DNA of 64,000 nucleotides. It comes from Methanothermobacter sp. K4. GTDB taxonomy: Archaea > Methanobacteriota > Methanobacteria > Methanobacteriales > Methanothermobacteraceae. Position 1 is the first letter of the stretch; the number at the start of each line of letters is the position of its first letter. Under the pieces are notes generated by a model. The model saw only the letters and a list, made by a program, of their open reading frames with translations. It was not told the DNA's origin and made no database searches. A program made the translations under genes and the position numbers. This document shows positions 7,472 through 16,608 of the stretch, one piece after another. The stretch spans positions 19,795-83,794 of the forward strand of contig NZ_JAKLTD010000004.1 in assembly GCF_022014235.1 (NCBI RefSeq), written 5' to 3'.

Positions 7472-8869
7472 TTAAGCCTTTAATTTTTTTCTCAGGGGTA
7501 TCTTAGGCTCAATGTATGTCCTGTACAGTGTTTCAAAAAATACACGTATCATGTATGTGTGCTTCAGGAGATATGAGGGCCTTGAATAGAATTTGAGGTA
7601 GGCCTTAACGAGTTTCCTCTGGATGAGTTCACGGCTGAGGCCAAGTTTCTCGTACCTTATAACAGGCTGTATAACGGTGTACCGATCCCAGTCCTCCTCC
7701 AGGAGCCCCTTACTTTTGAGTTCAGTGTAGATGGGGGTCCCGGGGAAGGGTGTCAGTATGGAGTACTGGCTGTAGTCCGGGTCAAGTTTTATTGAAAAGT
7801 CGATTGTCCTGTCCATCTCAGAGGGCCTCTCACCGGGGTAGCCCAGAATGAATGATGTTATAACATCCAAACCGGCCCTTTTAGCGGCCTTCACCGCATC
7901 CTCTGACTGCTTAACAGTTATGCCCTTTTTCATCATATCAAGGATGCGCTGACACCCTGATTCAACACCATAGTATACCGTGCTCATCCCGGCCTCCCTC
8001 AGAGTCCTCAGCAGTGGCTCCTGAACCATATCCACCCTTGAGGATGTAACAAAGCTCACATCAAGACCCCTTCTTCTGATCTCCTCTGCTATTTCACGCG
8101 CCCTTGGCCGATGCAGCATGAAGGTGTCGTCAAGGAAGGCAATTTCATGGAGGCCGTAAGTCTCGGTGAGTTCCTCAACCTCATCCACAACGTTCCCGGG
8201 ACTCCTGAAACGAAACTTTTTACCCATTATAAGGGATGAAGAGCAGTAGCGGCAGGGGTAAACGCATCCACGGCTTGTTATCATCCCCCCAGCCTCCTGA
8301 TTTGAGGTTTCATAGTCACTGAAGGGTACAAGGTGCCTTGCAGGAAACGGGATATCGTCGAGGTTCTCTATGAGTGGTCGGGGAGGCGTGGTTCTGAGCC
8401 GCTCATCGGTGCGGTAGCTGATACCCTTAACCCCCTCGAGGACACCCATGTCCCCGCGTTCATAGCCCTCTGCGAGGTCGACGATGGTTTCCTCACCCTC
8501 ACCCATAACAACAACATCGAGTTCCCTGCAATCCCTCAGTGTTTCCATGGGGAGGAATGTGGGGTGGGGGCCGCCTATAACCGTTAGGACATCGGGGAGG
8601 ATCCTCTTTATGGCCCTTATGTACTCAAGTGAGGTCTTTATGGTGGCTGTGGTTGCGGTTACCCCAACAAGGAGGGGGTTGAGCTTTTCAACGAGAAGTG
8701 CAACACCCTCCGCCCCAATCCTTCTGAGGTCGTCGTCTATTATCTCCACACTGAAGGAGGCCCTCTCAAGGGCTGCTCCAAGGTACATCAGGTTGAGGGG
8801 TGGTAAAACAAATCCAAGCTTATTCTTAACAGCGGTCCGATCCTCCGGGTTTATGAGAACAACGTCCAA
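7472..8869 (-). CDS. B12-binding-domain radical SAM protein
   Basis: A 465-residue enzyme with an N-terminal cobalamin-binding-type domain ([47 protein letters not shown]) followed by a radical SAM core with the cluster motif CVYPCRYC (CxxxCxxC) about residue 200 and a C-terminal region with [11 protein letters not shown]. Such enzymes methylate or rearrange lipids, cofactors or tRNA; the substrate cannot be told from sequence. The start is TTG at 8869 with GGTGGTG upstream. It lies 65 bases downstream of a TetR regulator on the same strand, which suggests co-transcription and control by that regulator. Confidence 0.85.
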   Translation of the reverse strand: MDVVLINPEDRTAVKNKLGFVLPPLNLMYLGAALERASFSVEIIDDDLRRIGAEGVALLVEKLNPLLVGVTATTATIKTSLEYIRAIKRILPDVLTVIGGPHPTFLPMETLRDCRELDVVVMGEGEETIVDLAEGYERGDMGVLEGVKGISYRTDERLRTTPPRPLIENLDDIPFPARHLVPFSDYETSNQEAGGMITSRGCVYPCRYCSSSLIMGKKFRFRSPGNVVDEVEELTETYGLHEIAFLDDTFMLHRPRAREIAEEIRRRGLDVSFVTSSRVDMVQEPLLRTLREAGMSTVYYGVESGCQRILDMMKKGITVKQSEDAVKAAKRAGLDVITSFILGYPGERPSEMDRTIDFSIKLDPDYSQYSILTPFPGTPIYTELKSKGLLEEDWDRYTVIQPVIRYEKLGLSRELIQRKLVKAYLKFYSRPSYLLKHTYMIRVFFETLYRTYIEPKIPLRKKLKA

Positions 8870-8933
8870 TAGAACACCACCATTTAATTAAGGCCTCCTG
8901 GGATGGCTTCTTTGGGGATACCTTTCAATCTAT

Positions 8934-9509
8934 TCACCCCTCAGGGTTTAAACCGTTCCACAGGATGTCAGTGAATTCTTTGGGGGGTTTGGTTTCATGG
9001 CATCTGAAGTGTGAACTGAGGCTTGCATGTGAGATGTAACCTATTATAAGTTCAGCGGCGACTCCAGGATCCACATCCCTTATCTTTCCTTTTTCTGTCA
9101 TTTTGCTGAGATAATTCTCAAGTGCGGTGTATATCATCTCTCCTGTTGAATCTGGAAGTTCCCATTCCTCAAATCCGTGTTCCTCAAGTTCTCTCTCAGC
9201 CAGTATCAGAAAGAGGAGGTCTATCTTCTCGTTAACAATGACCTCTGTGAGCCCTGCGATAACATCATAGATGACCTCCTGGGGCTCCCTGTCAGCATTA
9301 AGGACATCATCGAGTATTGCAGACGCCCTTCTTCTGCTCGTATCCATTATCCTTTTCAGTAGATTTTTCTTGGATCCAAACTTTCTGAAGAGTGTTACTT
9401 CGCTGACACCGGCTTCAGCCGCTATCTCCCTTGTTGTGGTTCCCCTGTAACCCTTTCTTATGAATAGCCTTCTTGCAGCTTCCAGTATCCTATCCTCTGT
9501 GGAGACCAT
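8934..9509 (-). CDS. TetR/AcrR-family transcriptional regulator
   Basis: A 191-residue regulator with an N-terminal TetR helix-turn-helix (RILEAARRLFIRKGYRGTTTREIAAEAGVSEVTLFRKFGSK, residues about 7-48) and a C-terminal ligand-binding and dimer domain. An in-frame TTG-type start 30 bases upstream would place the start inside the palindromic operator and upstream of the expected transcript start, so the ATG at 9509 (MVSTEDR) is preferred. The gene is followed closely by the radical SAM gene. The palindrome and TATA box just upstream suggest autoregulation, possibly of the whole two-gene unit. Confidence 0.85.
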   Translation of the reverse strand: MVSTEDRILEAARRLFIRKGYRGTTTREIAAEAGVSEVTLFRKFGSKKNLLKRIMDTSRRRASAILDDVLNADREPQEVIYDVIAGLTEVIVNEKIDLLFLILAERELEEHGFEEWELPDSTGEMIYTALENYLSKMTEKGKIRDVDPGVAAELIIGYISHASLSSHFRCHETKPPKEFTDILWNGLNPEG

Positions 9510-9517
9510 GATACCAC

Positions 9518-9552
9518 TTATGTAAGTACTTACTAACACATCTTATATAAAC
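9518..9552 (-). promoter_or_regulatory. TATA box and palindromic operator of the TetR gene
   Basis: On the leftward strand a TTTATATAAG TATA box (about 9543-9552) is followed by the perfect palindrome GTAAGTACTTAC (9522-9533), extended by TTA/TAA on the two sides. The palindrome sits about where transcription should begin, roughly 25 bases after the TATA box, and ends a dozen bases before the ATG. Binding there would block polymerase, the normal design of an autoregulated TetR promoter. Confidence 0.65.
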
Positions 9553-9608
9553 CTATCCTCCAGATAAGCGGGTTAATATTATATAAAACCATCAGCACAG
9601 ATTAAACC

Positions 9609-9941
9609 ATGGAAATAACCGAGGACGATGTTATCCAGTCCATGGATCTCTTCACAGCTGTCCCTGTGTTCATGCTTAAGCGATGGGCCTCAAGGGGCAC
9701 CAACCTCGCGGCAAAATTCAGGTCCCAGATAATGAGCCAGTACTCTGAGTTATCCATGATGGACAGGGAGCGGGTTAAAAGAATACTTGAAATGGACGTA
9801 TCAGAGATTCAGGGGATACTTGAGAGGGCCTACATCAGAACAGGTAAGAAACAGCTTAAGATACTTGCAGATCCCTCAAGCAGAAGATTCATAGAGGTGA
9901 ACCTCCGTGAGGTCAGGGGAATACTTGATGGGATCCACTGA
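9609..9941 (+). CDS. Conserved hypothetical protein
   Basis: A 110-residue soluble, helix-rich protein (MDRERVKRILEMDVSEIQGILERAY) with no motif I recognise; its general look is that of a small methanogen-specific protein. A TATA-like ATATTATATAAAA lies at 9576-9588, so transcription could start very close to the ATG with little or no leader. It is divergent from the TetR gene and followed by a short stretch without genes before the rhamnose operon. No function assigned. Confidence 0.6.
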   Translation: MEITEDDVIQSMDLFTAVPVFMLKRWASRGTNLAAKFRSQIMSQYSELSMMDRERVKRILEMDVSEIQGILERAYIRTGKKQLKILADPSSRRFIEVNLREVRGILDGIH

Positions 9942-10022
9942 GGGCGCACCCTCCTTGCCTCGTTAAAGGACTCCTGGCATTAGACCCCAGTCATGGCGCT
10001 GCTCTTCCTCCTCTTTATGTGA

Positions 10023-11033
10023 TCAGGACCGCAGCCTTTCACCATACATGCGCTCATAGTACCTGAGGTACTCCCCACTCTTTATGTTCTCCCACCACTC
10101 TCTGTTTTCAATGTACCACTGGATGGTCTCCCTTATACCCTCCTCGAAGGAGTAGATTGGCCTCCAGCCAAGTTCATCCATTATCTTGCCTGCGTCTATG
10201 GCATATCTCCTGTCATGTCCCGGCCTGTCATCAACGAATTTTATGAGGGACTCATCCTTTCCAAGTTCCCTGATGATGAGTTCAACGATCTCAAGGTTCC
10301 TCCTCTCATTGTTACCACCTATATTGTAGACCTCACCGATACGGCCATGATGGAGTACGAGGTCTATGGCCCTGCAGTGGTCATGCACGTGTATCCAGTC
10401 CCTCACGTTCATGCCGTCACCGTATACAGGGAGGGGTTTATCCTCGAGGGCGTTGGTTATCATGAGGGGTATGAGTTTCTCAGGGAACTGGTAGGGGCCG
10501 TAGTTGTTGGAGCAGCGGGTTATGTTGACCGGCAAACCATAGGTACGGTTGTATGCCCTGACAATGAGGTCTGCAGAGGCCTTGCTGGCAGAGTAGGGGC
10601 TGTTGGGTGCAAGGAGAGTATCCTCTGTGAAGTAGCCCTCCTCTGCGGAGCCGTAGACCTCATCTGTTGAGATCTGTATGAACCTCTCAACGCCATGCCT
10701 CCTTGAGGCCTCCAGAAGTGTCTGAGTACCCATGACATTTGTCCTTATGAATATGCCGGGGTCCTCGATACTCCGATCAACGTGGGATTCCGCCGCGAAG
10801 TTCACAACAGCGTCAGAGTCCGCTATGAGGCGGTTAACAAGTTCCTTGTCGGTTATGCTACCCTTAACAAATGTGTAACACGGGTCATCCTCCACGCCGG
10901 CGAGGTTTTCAAGGTTCCCGCAGTAGGTAAGGGCGTCAAGGTTGATTATCTCATAGCTGTGGTTCTCAAGCATGTACCTTATGAAGTTGCTACCTATGAA
11001 GCCGGCTCCACCGGTTACAAGAATCCTTTCCAT
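10023..11033 (-). CDS. rfbB: dTDP-glucose 4,6-dehydratase
   Basis: A 336-residue short-chain dehydrogenase-type enzyme catalysing the second step of dTDP-L-rhamnose synthesis (dTDP-glucose to dTDP-4-keto-6-deoxyglucose). Visible are the NAD-binding GGAGFIGSNF at residues 7-16, the catalytic STDEVYG loop (Asp-Glu pair) and the YSASKAS catalytic Tyr-Lys motif, and CSNNYGPYQFPEKLIP, all typical for RfbB. It is the last gene of the leftward operon rfbD, rfbA, rfbC, rfbB, and starts 10 bases beyond the end of rfbC. The product feeds rhamnose into surface glycans. Confidence 0.95.
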   Translation of the reverse strand: MERILVTGGAGFIGSNFIRYMLENHSYEIINLDALTYCGNLENLAGVEDDPCYTFVKGSITDKELVNRLIADSDAVVNFAAESHVDRSIEDPGIFIRTNVMGTQTLLEASRRHGVERFIQISTDEVYGSAEEGYFTEDTLLAPNSPYSASKASADLIVRAYNRTYGLPVNITRCSNNYGPYQFPEKLIPLMITNALEDKPLPVYGDGMNVRDWIHVHDHCRAIDLVLHHGRIGEVYNIGGNNERRNLEIVELIIRELGKDESLIKFVDDRPGHDRRYAIDAGKIMDELGWRPIYSFEEGIRETIQWYIENREWWENIKSGEYLRYYERMYGERLRS

Positions 11034-11043
11034 TCAAATCTCC

Positions 11044-11601
11044 TCAGAGGTAAACTGGCCTCTCCTTCAGGGGCTTCCAGTTTCTGTCCTTATCTGAAAT
11101 TATGAGTTCATCCACCATTTCCAGGGGCCACTCTATCCCGATGTCAGGGTCGTCCCAGGGTATGCCGGAGTCATATTCAGGGAGGTAGAGTTCCGTGCAC
11201 TTGTAGTTGACTATGCACTCATCTGAGAGGGCCAGAAATCCATGCGCAAATCCCTCTGGAATGAAGAATTCCCTCAGGTTCTCCTCTGAAAGGAAGACAC
11301 CCACCCATTCACCGTAGGTTCCTGAGTCCCTCCGGAGGTCCACCGCAACATCAAAGATCTCACCCTTTACAACCCTTATGAGTTTTCCCTGGGGTTTCTC
11401 CATCTGGAAGTGAAGGCCCCTGAGGACGCCCATCCGGGACATTGACTCGTTGTCCTGGACAAAACTGATATCAAGGCCATGGTCCCTGAATAATGCCTGG
11501 TTGAAGGTCTCCATGAAGTATCCCCGTTCATCTTCGTAGACCTCAGGTTCTATGATGATTGCACCATCGAGTCTGGTTTCCTTGAATTTGAAGTCACCCA
11601 T
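11044..11601 (-). CDS. rfbC: dTDP-4-dehydrorhamnose 3,5-epimerase
   Basis: A 185-residue cupin-fold epimerase, the third step of dTDP-L-rhamnose synthesis. Signature stretches are [29 protein letters not shown] (catalytic His in RGLHFQ), [18 protein letters not shown] and [14 protein letters not shown]. The open frame extends 33 codons further upstream, but that part lies within rfbA; a GGAGGG site precedes the ATG at 11601 (MGDFKF), giving an 8-base overlap with rfbA and normal family length. The structure of the M. thermautotrophicus ortholog is known, as I recall. Operon member. Confidence 0.95.
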   Translation of the reverse strand: MGDFKFKETRLDGAIIIEPEVYEDERGYFMETFNQALFRDHGLDISFVQDNESMSRMGVLRGLHFQMEKPQGKLIRVVKGEIFDVAVDLRRDSGTYGEWVGVFLSEENLREFFIPEGFAHGFLALSDECIVNYKCTELYLPEYDSGIPWDDPDIGIEWPLEMVDELIISDKDRNWKPLKERPVYL

Positions 11602-12472
11602 AGAAATTTCCCTCCGCGAGGTCCCTAAGGTACTTTCCGTATTCTGTCTTCTCGAGTTTTCCTGCCATTTCAAGGAGATCATCCCTTGTGATCCACCCAT
11701 TGTTATAGGCTATCTCCTCAAGGCATGCGATGTAGAATCCCTGCCTCTTCTGTATGGTCTCTATGAAACTGCTTGCCTCCAGGAGGCCGTCATGGGTACC
11801 GGTGTCAAGCCAGGCCATACCACGACCCATGAGCTCCACCCGGAGCTTCTTCATCTTCAGGTACTCCTCATTGACGGATGTTATCTCAAGTTCACCCCTC
11901 TCTGATGGCTCTATTCTCCCGGCAATTTCAACCACCTGGTTGTCATAGAAGTAGAGGCCAGGAACAACGTAGTTGGATTTGGGTCTTTCAGGTTTTTCCT
12001 CTATGGATATAACCCGGCCTTCACTGTCGAATTCAACAACCCCAAAGGGTCTGGGGTCCTTTACATAGTAACCGAATATAACAGCGCCCTCCCTGATAGA
12101 TGCAGCCCTCTGGAGTATTTCACTGAACCTGTGCCCGTAGAACACGTTATCACCCAGGACCAGGGCAACCCTTGAGTCTCCAATGAAATCCTTTCCCACG
12201 AGGAATGCATCGGCAATCCCGCGGGGTTCCTCCTGCACCTCATAGGAGAACCTGACACCGAACTGTGACCCGTCCCCCAGCAGGTCCCTGTAGAGTGGTA
12301 GGTCCCTTGGGGTTGATATCACAAGTATATCCCTTATACCTGCGAGCATCAGCACAGATAGCGGGTAGTATATCATGGGCTTATCATATATGGGTAGGAG
12401 CTGCTTTGAAACAGCCCTTGTTATGGGGTAGAGACGGGTTCCTGAACCCCCTGCCAGCACTATACCCTTCAT
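11594..12472 (-). CDS. rfbA: Glucose-1-phosphate thymidylyltransferase
   Basis: A 292-residue nucleotidyltransferase making dTDP-glucose from dTTP and glucose 1-phosphate, the first step of the rhamnose pathway. The N-terminal [16 protein letters not shown] (residues 3-18), [23 protein letters not shown] and LGDNVFYG are classic RmlA motifs, and [10 protein letters not shown] and [10 protein letters not shown] follow as expected. Length is usual. It overlaps rfbD by 4 bases upstream and rfbC by 8 bases downstream, so the four enzymes are translationally coupled. Confidence 0.95.
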   Translation of the reverse strand: MKGIVLAGGSGTRLYPITRAVSKQLLPIYDKPMIYYPLSVLMLAGIRDILVISTPRDLPLYRDLLGDGSQFGVRFSYEVQEEPRGIADAFLVGKDFIGDSRVALVLGDNVFYGHRFSEILQRAASIREGAVIFGYYVKDPRPFGVVEFDSEGRVISIEEKPERPKSNYVVPGLYFYDNQVVEIAGRIEPSERGELEITSVNEEYLKMKKLRVELMGRGMAWLDTGTHDGLLEASSFIETIQKRQGFYIACLEEIAYNNGWITRDDLLEMAGKLEKTEYGKYLRDLAEGNFYG

Positions 12473-13317
12473 CGTCCACCTCCTTGTCTCATCTCTTCAA
12501 GGTAATCCTTAAGGGCTTCCCTGTAGCTTCTGAGGAGTTTGAAGCCCTCCATGGCCCAGTTATAATTTTTAAGTACAGAGAATGATGGCCTGCGGGCGGG
12601 CCTCGGGAATTCATGGCTCCTTACAGGTTTCAGTTTAACATCCATCTGCAGTGCACGGAATATCTCCCTGGCAAATTCATACCATGAGCAGTGGCCAGAA
12701 TTTGTTATGTGGTACACACCATAGGCGGGCCTTTCAATGAGCCTCCCGATTGCACCTGCAAGGTCACGGGTGTATGTTGGAGATCCGTACTGGTCATCAA
12801 CAACACTTATCTCATGGCCCCTCTCTGCCAGTTCCACCATGGTCCTTACAAAGTTCCTCCCGTTCCTCCCAAAGAGCCAGGATGTCCTCACTATGTAGAA
12901 TTTATCCGTCAGATCCCGCACAGCAAGCTCACCCAGGTACTTGGTTTTACCATAGAAGTTCAGGGGATCCGGTTCATCAAATTCAAAGTATTCATCACCC
13001 TTCTCGCCATTGAAAACATAATCGGTGGATATGTAAACCATCCTGGTGCCTGTATGTGATGCAGCAGCCGCAACGTTCCTGGTCCCAAGTACGTTCACCT
13101 GATAGGCGGTTTCACGCTCTGACTCGGCACAGTCAACATCTGTGAATGCAGCTGCATGTATGATGGTATCTGGTTGTGTTTCGGCTGCAAGTTCCATGAC
13201 CCCCTCAAGGTCCCGGATGTCAAGGTCTCCTGAAGTTAAAACCTCATGGTTCTCTTTCAGGACCTCAATGAGGTCACTTCCAAGCATACCCGAGGCTCCG
13301 GTTACAAGAACCTTCAT
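12469..13317 (-). CDS. rfbD: dTDP-4-dehydrorhamnose reductase
   Basis: A 282-residue NAD(P)-dependent reductase performing the last step, dTDP-4-keto-rhamnose to dTDP-L-rhamnose. It shows [10 protein letters not shown] at residues 7-16, [24 protein letters not shown], the YGKTKYLGE Tyr-Lys motif and [14 protein letters not shown]. It lies directly after the HAD phosphatase (1 base gap) and before rfbA with a 4-base overlap. The order rfbD-rfbA-rfbC-rfbB differs from the common bacterial order but all four steps are present. Confidence 0.95.
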   Translation of the reverse strand: MKVLVTGASGMLGSDLIEVLKENHEVLTSGDLDIRDLEGVMELAAETQPDTIIHAAAFTDVDCAESERETAYQVNVLGTRNVAAAASHTGTRMVYISTDYVFNGEKGDEYFEFDEPDPLNFYGKTKYLGELAVRDLTDKFYIVRTSWLFGRNGRNFVRTMVELAERGHEISVVDDQYGSPTYTRDLAGAIGRLIERPAYGVYHITNSGHCSWYEFAREIFRALQMDVKLKPVRSHEFPRPARRPSFSVLKNYNWAMEGFKLLRSYREALKDYLEEMRQGGGR

Positions 13318-14016
13318 TCAATCACCCATAATACTCACTGCAGTCCCATAACCTGTTATTTCAAGGAACGTATCAACGTCACCGAGACCCTCAAGGACGT
13401 GATCGGCGCCCGCGGCCTCCAGTTCATCAACTGTGAAGTCCCCTGTGGCAACCCCCACTGTCCTCAGGCCAAGTTCTTTTCCAGCTTCAATATCCCGCGG
13501 GGTGTCACCTACGGTGATGACATTTTCCCGCCGTATCTGTCCGTAAATGGAGGATGCCCTTTCAAGGGCGAGCCTAAGTATCGAGGCCCTGCTGCATCCC
13601 TCGTTGCCAAAGCCCCCAAACCTGAAGTATCCATCAAATGAGGCCTCACTGAGCTTCAACCATGCGACAGGCTCAATGTTTCCGGTAACAACCCCCAGTG
13701 GTGTTCCGGCTTCACTGAGACGTTTAAGAATAATTTCTGCACCATCCAGGGCTCTTATGTTATCCCTCTCAAGGTTCAGGCGGTAATTGTATGAGATTCT
13801 ATCCACTATCCTCACGAAGTCCCCATCGCTGATTTCAAGGCCGTACTTCCATGCTGTCTGGAATATTATCTCCTTATCAGTCATTCCCTGGATGCTCCCT
13901 ATGTCTATCTCAACATCAACATTGAAAAGTTCCATGAACGCCTGTCTGAAGGAGTAAAAGTGACAGTGGGATCCAACAAGCAGCGTTTTATCAATATCAA
14001 ATATGATCGTGTTCAT
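13318..14016 (-). CDS. HAD-family phosphatase
   Basis: A 232-residue haloacid-dehalogenase-type hydrolase: motif I DIDKTLLVGS (nucleophile Asp near residue 6), motif II VVTGN, a conserved Lys, and motif IV VGDTPRDIEAG, in the phosphoglycolate-phosphatase-like subclass. The open frame extends 17 codons upstream, but AGGT before the ATG at 14016 (MNTIIFD) and the family N-terminus support this start. It lies directly ahead of rfbD in the same operon, so it could dephosphorylate a sugar phosphate, though a general housekeeping role is equally possible. Confidence 0.85.
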   Translation of the reverse strand: MNTIIFDIDKTLLVGSHCHFYSFRQAFMELFNVDVEIDIGSIQGMTDKEIIFQTAWKYGLEISDGDFVRIVDRISYNYRLNLERDNIRALDGAEIILKRLSEAGTPLGVVTGNIEPVAWLKLSEASFDGYFRFGGFGNEGCSRASILRLALERASSIYGQIRRENVITVGDTPRDIEAGKELGLRTVGVATGDFTVDELEAAGADHVLEGLGDVDTFLEITGYGTAVSIMGD

Positions 14017-14017
14017 C

Positions 14018-14242
14018 TTAGACCTGCCTCTCATACTTTTTCCTGAGATGCTCAGAGCTGTACTCATAGTAAACTATGTTTGACTTCAGAAAAACCCTCT
14101 GGGCCGGGGTGCCATTCCTGAGGTAGGTGACGGTTATCCTCCGCTCACTTACCCGTATGTCAATTGCATTTCCACGGGGACCCGTTTTGTAGGTGTGTTC
14201 GGCCCCCAGGATGTCCCTTATTCTTATCCAGTCCACTGCCAT
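14018..14242 (-). CDS. Small basic conserved hypothetical protein
   Basis: A 74-residue, highly basic protein (RISVSERRITVTYL-type beta strands, then SSEHLRKKYERQV) that I do not recognise. It is the first gene of the leftward operon leading into the HAD phosphatase and the rhamnose genes; the gap to the next start is one base. No membrane segment or cysteine motif. It could be a regulator or a partner of the operon, but nothing in the sequence decides this. Confidence 0.55.
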   Translation of the reverse strand: MAVDWIRIRDILGAEHTYKTGPRGNAIDIRVSERRITVTYLRNGTPAQRVFLKSNIVYYEYSSEHLRKKYERQV

Positions 14243-14323
14243 GGCTCTTTACCCGCTCTTTAATCTTGCTTCACCATCATGGTGACGTTATTATTATCTA
14301 CAGTTTCATCTATAAATTATTCC

Positions 14324-14674
14324 ATGAAGAGGGATGTCTGTGAAATCGATGATGCCAATGAGGCCCTGGTGCTCAGGGTGAGGGAGTTGATGCCTGAAGA
14401 TGATGAAATAAAAAGGCTCTGTGACCTCTTCAAAATATTATCCGAGCCCACAAGGCTAAGGATAATCGAGGCACTCACTGTGGATTCCCTTTGTGTCTGT
14501 GAACTTGCATCCCTCCTTGAGATGACCCAGTCAGCGGTTTCCCACCAGCTCAGAATCCTGAGAAGTGCGGGGATCGTTGACTATGAAAGGGATGGTAAGA
14601 TGGCACGCTACCACCTCACCGACAGGGGTGTGGCAGATTTTATAGAAAACTGCAGGAGTAAATGTCTCCAGTAA
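14324..14674 (+). CDS. ArsR/SmtB-family metal-responsive repressor
   Basis: A 116-residue winged-helix regulator. The core reads LFKILSEPTRLRIIEALTVDSLCVCELASLLEM, then SQSAVSHQLRILRSAGIV-type recognition helix and wing. The CVC in alpha-3 (LCVCEL) and an N-terminal DVCEID are the cysteine positions used by CadC/ArsR-type sensors for Cd, Pb, Zn or As, so a thiol-binding metal sensor is likely. An upstream ATG at 14279 is in frame, but MKRDVCEID matches how such proteins begin. It is close upstream of the cyclase gene (12 bases), so it may control it. Confidence 0.8.
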   Translation: MKRDVCEIDDANEALVLRVRELMPEDDEIKRLCDLFKILSEPTRLRIIEALTVDSLCVCELASLLEMTQSAVSHQLRILRSAGIVDYERDGKMARYHLTDRGVADFIENCRSKCLQ

Positions 14675-14686
14675 GGGAGTTATATC

Positions 14687-15340
14687 ATGTATGAGCTTCT
14701 TTCACATTCACTGGAAGATGGTTCACCGGTTCACACGGCACTTGATGAGGTGAGGATATCAATCAGGAACAGGATACCTGTGGATGGGTATGAGACCCAC
14801 ACCATCATCACATCCAACCATGCCGGGACCCATATTGATGCCCCGGCCCATTTCATTGAGGGCGGAAGGAGGATATGTGAATACAGCATTGATGAACTTG
14901 TATTCAATGATGTCTGCACTGTGGACGTTGATGTGGGGCCAGGGGACCCCATAGGAAGTGGTGATATTGAGATTCCAGACTGCGACCTCCTCCTCATAAG
15001 GACGGGCTTCGAGTCAGTGAGGGGCGAGGACGCCTACCTAAGGGATAACCCCTGGATCACACCGGAACTTATTGATAACATAAGGAGGAACTTCAGGTGC
15101 ATCAGGGCCATCGGAGTGGACTGTATATCAATATCAAATCCAGACCACCCATCTGAGGGCGAGATGGCCCACATAACGGCCTTCACTGAGGACCCTGACT
15201 ACGGCGAGCCAGTTCTCATCCTGGAGGATATGAAACTTATGAATGCTCCGGAGGTTATTGAGAGGGTCTTTGTGGTCCCATGGATTATTGGGGGAGTTGA
15301 CAGTGCACCATGCACTGTTATGGCTGAATTTAAGGTTTAA
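14687..15340 (+). CDS. Cyclase-family metal-dependent hydrolase
   Basis: A 217-residue protein of the cyclase/kynurenine formamidase fold (PF04199). The metal-binding signature HAGTHIDAPAHF (HxGTHxDxPxH) is intact at about residues 44-55, with a catalytic His further on (GEMAHITAF region) and an acidic C-terminal metal residue. Members hydrolyse amides or lactones; the substrate here is unknown, and a methanogen does not need tryptophan breakdown, so formamidase activity should not be assumed. It follows the ArsR regulator by 12 bases, and TrmO follows. Confidence 0.85.
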   Translation: MYELLSHSLEDGSPVHTALDEVRISIRNRIPVDGYETHTIITSNHAGTHIDAPAHFIEGGRRICEYSIDELVFNDVCTVDVDVGPGDPIGSGDIEIPDCDLLLIRTGFESVRGEDAYLRDNPWITPELIDNIRRNFRCIRAIGVDCISISNPDHPSEGEMAHITAFTEDPDYGEPVLILEDMKLMNAPEVIERVFVVPWIIGGVDSAPCTVMAEFKV

Positions 15341-15367
15341 TTCTCAGTAATTTAGGGGGGGGTATCT

Positions 15368-15772
15368 GTGGAGATAAGACTAAGGCCTGTTGGATTTGTG
15401 AGATCCCCATTCATGAGGAGGGGGGAGGCACCTCACCAGGGGAGACTCTCAATGGAGGAGAGCGAGATCCACATCTTCCCGGAGTACCGTGACGCTGTGG
15501 ATGGAATTGAACTTTTCAGGTACCTCTTTGTTCTCTACTGGCAGCACCTGGCTGAGAGGGATGTTCTTAAGGTTGTTCCGCGGGGTAAAAAGAAGAAGAG
15601 GGGTGTTTTTTCAACAAGGGCCCCTGCAAGACCCAACCCGATAGGGTTGTGTCTGGTGGAGCTGCTGGAGTCAGGTGATTTCCTCAGGGTGAGGGGCCTT
15701 GATGCACTGGATGGCTCACCTGTTATTGATATAAAACCCTATTATGAGGATATAGATTCGCCTGGGAACTGA
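15368..15772 (+). CDS. trmO: tRNA (t6A37)-methyltransferase TrmO
   Basis: A 134-residue protein of the TsaA/TrmO family that methylates N6-threonylcarbamoyladenosine at position 37 of certain tRNAs using SAM. Diagnostic stretches are RPVGFVRSPF at the N-terminus, RYLFVLYWQHLAERD and GVFSTRAPARPNPIGLCLVELL. The start is GTG at 15368. It follows the cyclase by 27 bases on the same strand. Length is that of the single-domain archaeal form, lacking the C-terminal extension of the enterobacterial enzyme. Confidence 0.9.
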   Translation: MEIRLRPVGFVRSPFMRRGEAPHQGRLSMEESEIHIFPEYRDAVDGIELFRYLFVLYWQHLAERDVLKVVPRGKKKKRGVFSTRAPARPNPIGLCLVELLESGDFLRVRGLDALDGSPVIDIKPYYEDIDSPGN

Positions 15773-15836
15773 AAGGCCAGAAAGCTTTTTCTCTGCAAGC
15801 TGGAAAGTATTGAAGAAGGATGTCTGGGCATCTTGG

Positions 15837-16325
15837 CTATTCCTCAGTTCTGAATGCTGCTTCAACATCCCTTACAAAGGGTTCTATCTTGCAGTCACAG
15901 ACATTCTCCTTTATTTCCCTCTCGGTTATGGCAACTGTCTGGAGGGGCTCCTTCCCGATGATATCACTCATACGCCTGAATGTTCCCTCTGCACCGCTTC
16001 CACCATATGTACAGAAGAAGGCAGCATTTTTTATCTTTGATGCATTCTCCCGGAGGTAGGTGCCCATGGGCACTGAGGGATTACCTGCCCAGACCGGTGT
16101 ACCCACTATCACAAGGTCATAGTCTGATGGGTCCCTTTCATAGGGTTCAAGTACAGTGTCCCTGCCCCTTGCAGCCTGATAACCTGATTTTAAAAACCCT
16201 ATGAGACCCGTCCGCTTCTGGGTGTCCCTTATCTCCTCGATGTCACATTTGAGTTCCCTGGCGATCTGAGATGCAACCTCCCTGGTACGCCCGGTTCTTG
16301 AATAATATACCACAAGTGCCTTCAT
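15837..16325 (-). CDS. Flavodoxin-domain protein
   Basis: A 162-residue flavodoxin-like protein. The N-terminal FMN-phosphate loop VVYYSRTGRTREVA (residues 5-18) and the VIVGTPVWAGNPS loop around residue 75 are typical for the Flavodoxin_5/FldA-like group; FCTYGGSG follows. It should bind FMN and carry electrons or reduce a small substrate in the cytoplasm. It converges on trmO. It is not an F420-dependent or methanogenesis-specific protein by sequence, and its redox partner is not evident nearby. Confidence 0.85.
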   Translation of the reverse strand: MKALVVYYSRTGRTREVASQIARELKCDIEEIRDTQKRTGLIGFLKSGYQAARGRDTVLEPYERDPSDYDLVIVGTPVWAGNPSVPMGTYLRENASKIKNAAFFCTYGGSGAEGTFRRMSDIIGKEPLQTVAITEREIKENVCDCKIEPFVRDVEAAFRTEE

Positions 16326-16439
16326 GGTTACTGGTATGTGAATGGGCGCATAAATAGTGTTCCCTCTCTTTAATGAGGTTAAGTAAGCTTAATGATCTAT
16401 TCATGAACAGCTTGGAGGAACTTAAAAATCAGAAATCTG

Positions 16440-16605
16440 TAGTAAGAATCATGCACCTGAAGTATGGGGGGTAGCTTCCAGAGATTTAAAGGGGGGTTGT
16501 TAGGAGTGAAAAAACGGGGAGGTGCTTTTTCGTTTTTTATCTCTGGAAGCTGATTTTTTTGGTGCTTTCAACAGAACAAAATATCCCGGAAGTTGAAAGC
16601 AATAA
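16440..16605 (+). ncRNA. Two strong hairpins, candidate structured RNA
   Basis: Arms AGCTTCCAGAGAT (16473-16485) and ATCTCTGGAAGCT (16539-16551) pair perfectly over 13 bases. Within them AAAAAACG (16509-16516) and CGTTTTTT (16531-16538) add 8 more pairs, contiguous on the 3' side but separated by a 23-base G-rich bulge on the 5' side. A run of T follows (16554-16560). A second hairpin, TGCTTTCAAC (16563-16572) with GTTGAAAGCA (16592-16601), comes next. The T-run argues for a rightward transcript. It does not match a riboswitch or snoRNA class I know. A tandem pair of terminators is the simplest alternative. Confidence 0.5.
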
Positions 16606-16608
16606 TTT

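Noticed and set aside
16473-16551. Miniature inverted-repeat transposon
   Set aside because: The 13-base inverted repeats lack target-site duplication on the flanks and no second copy was seen in the window.
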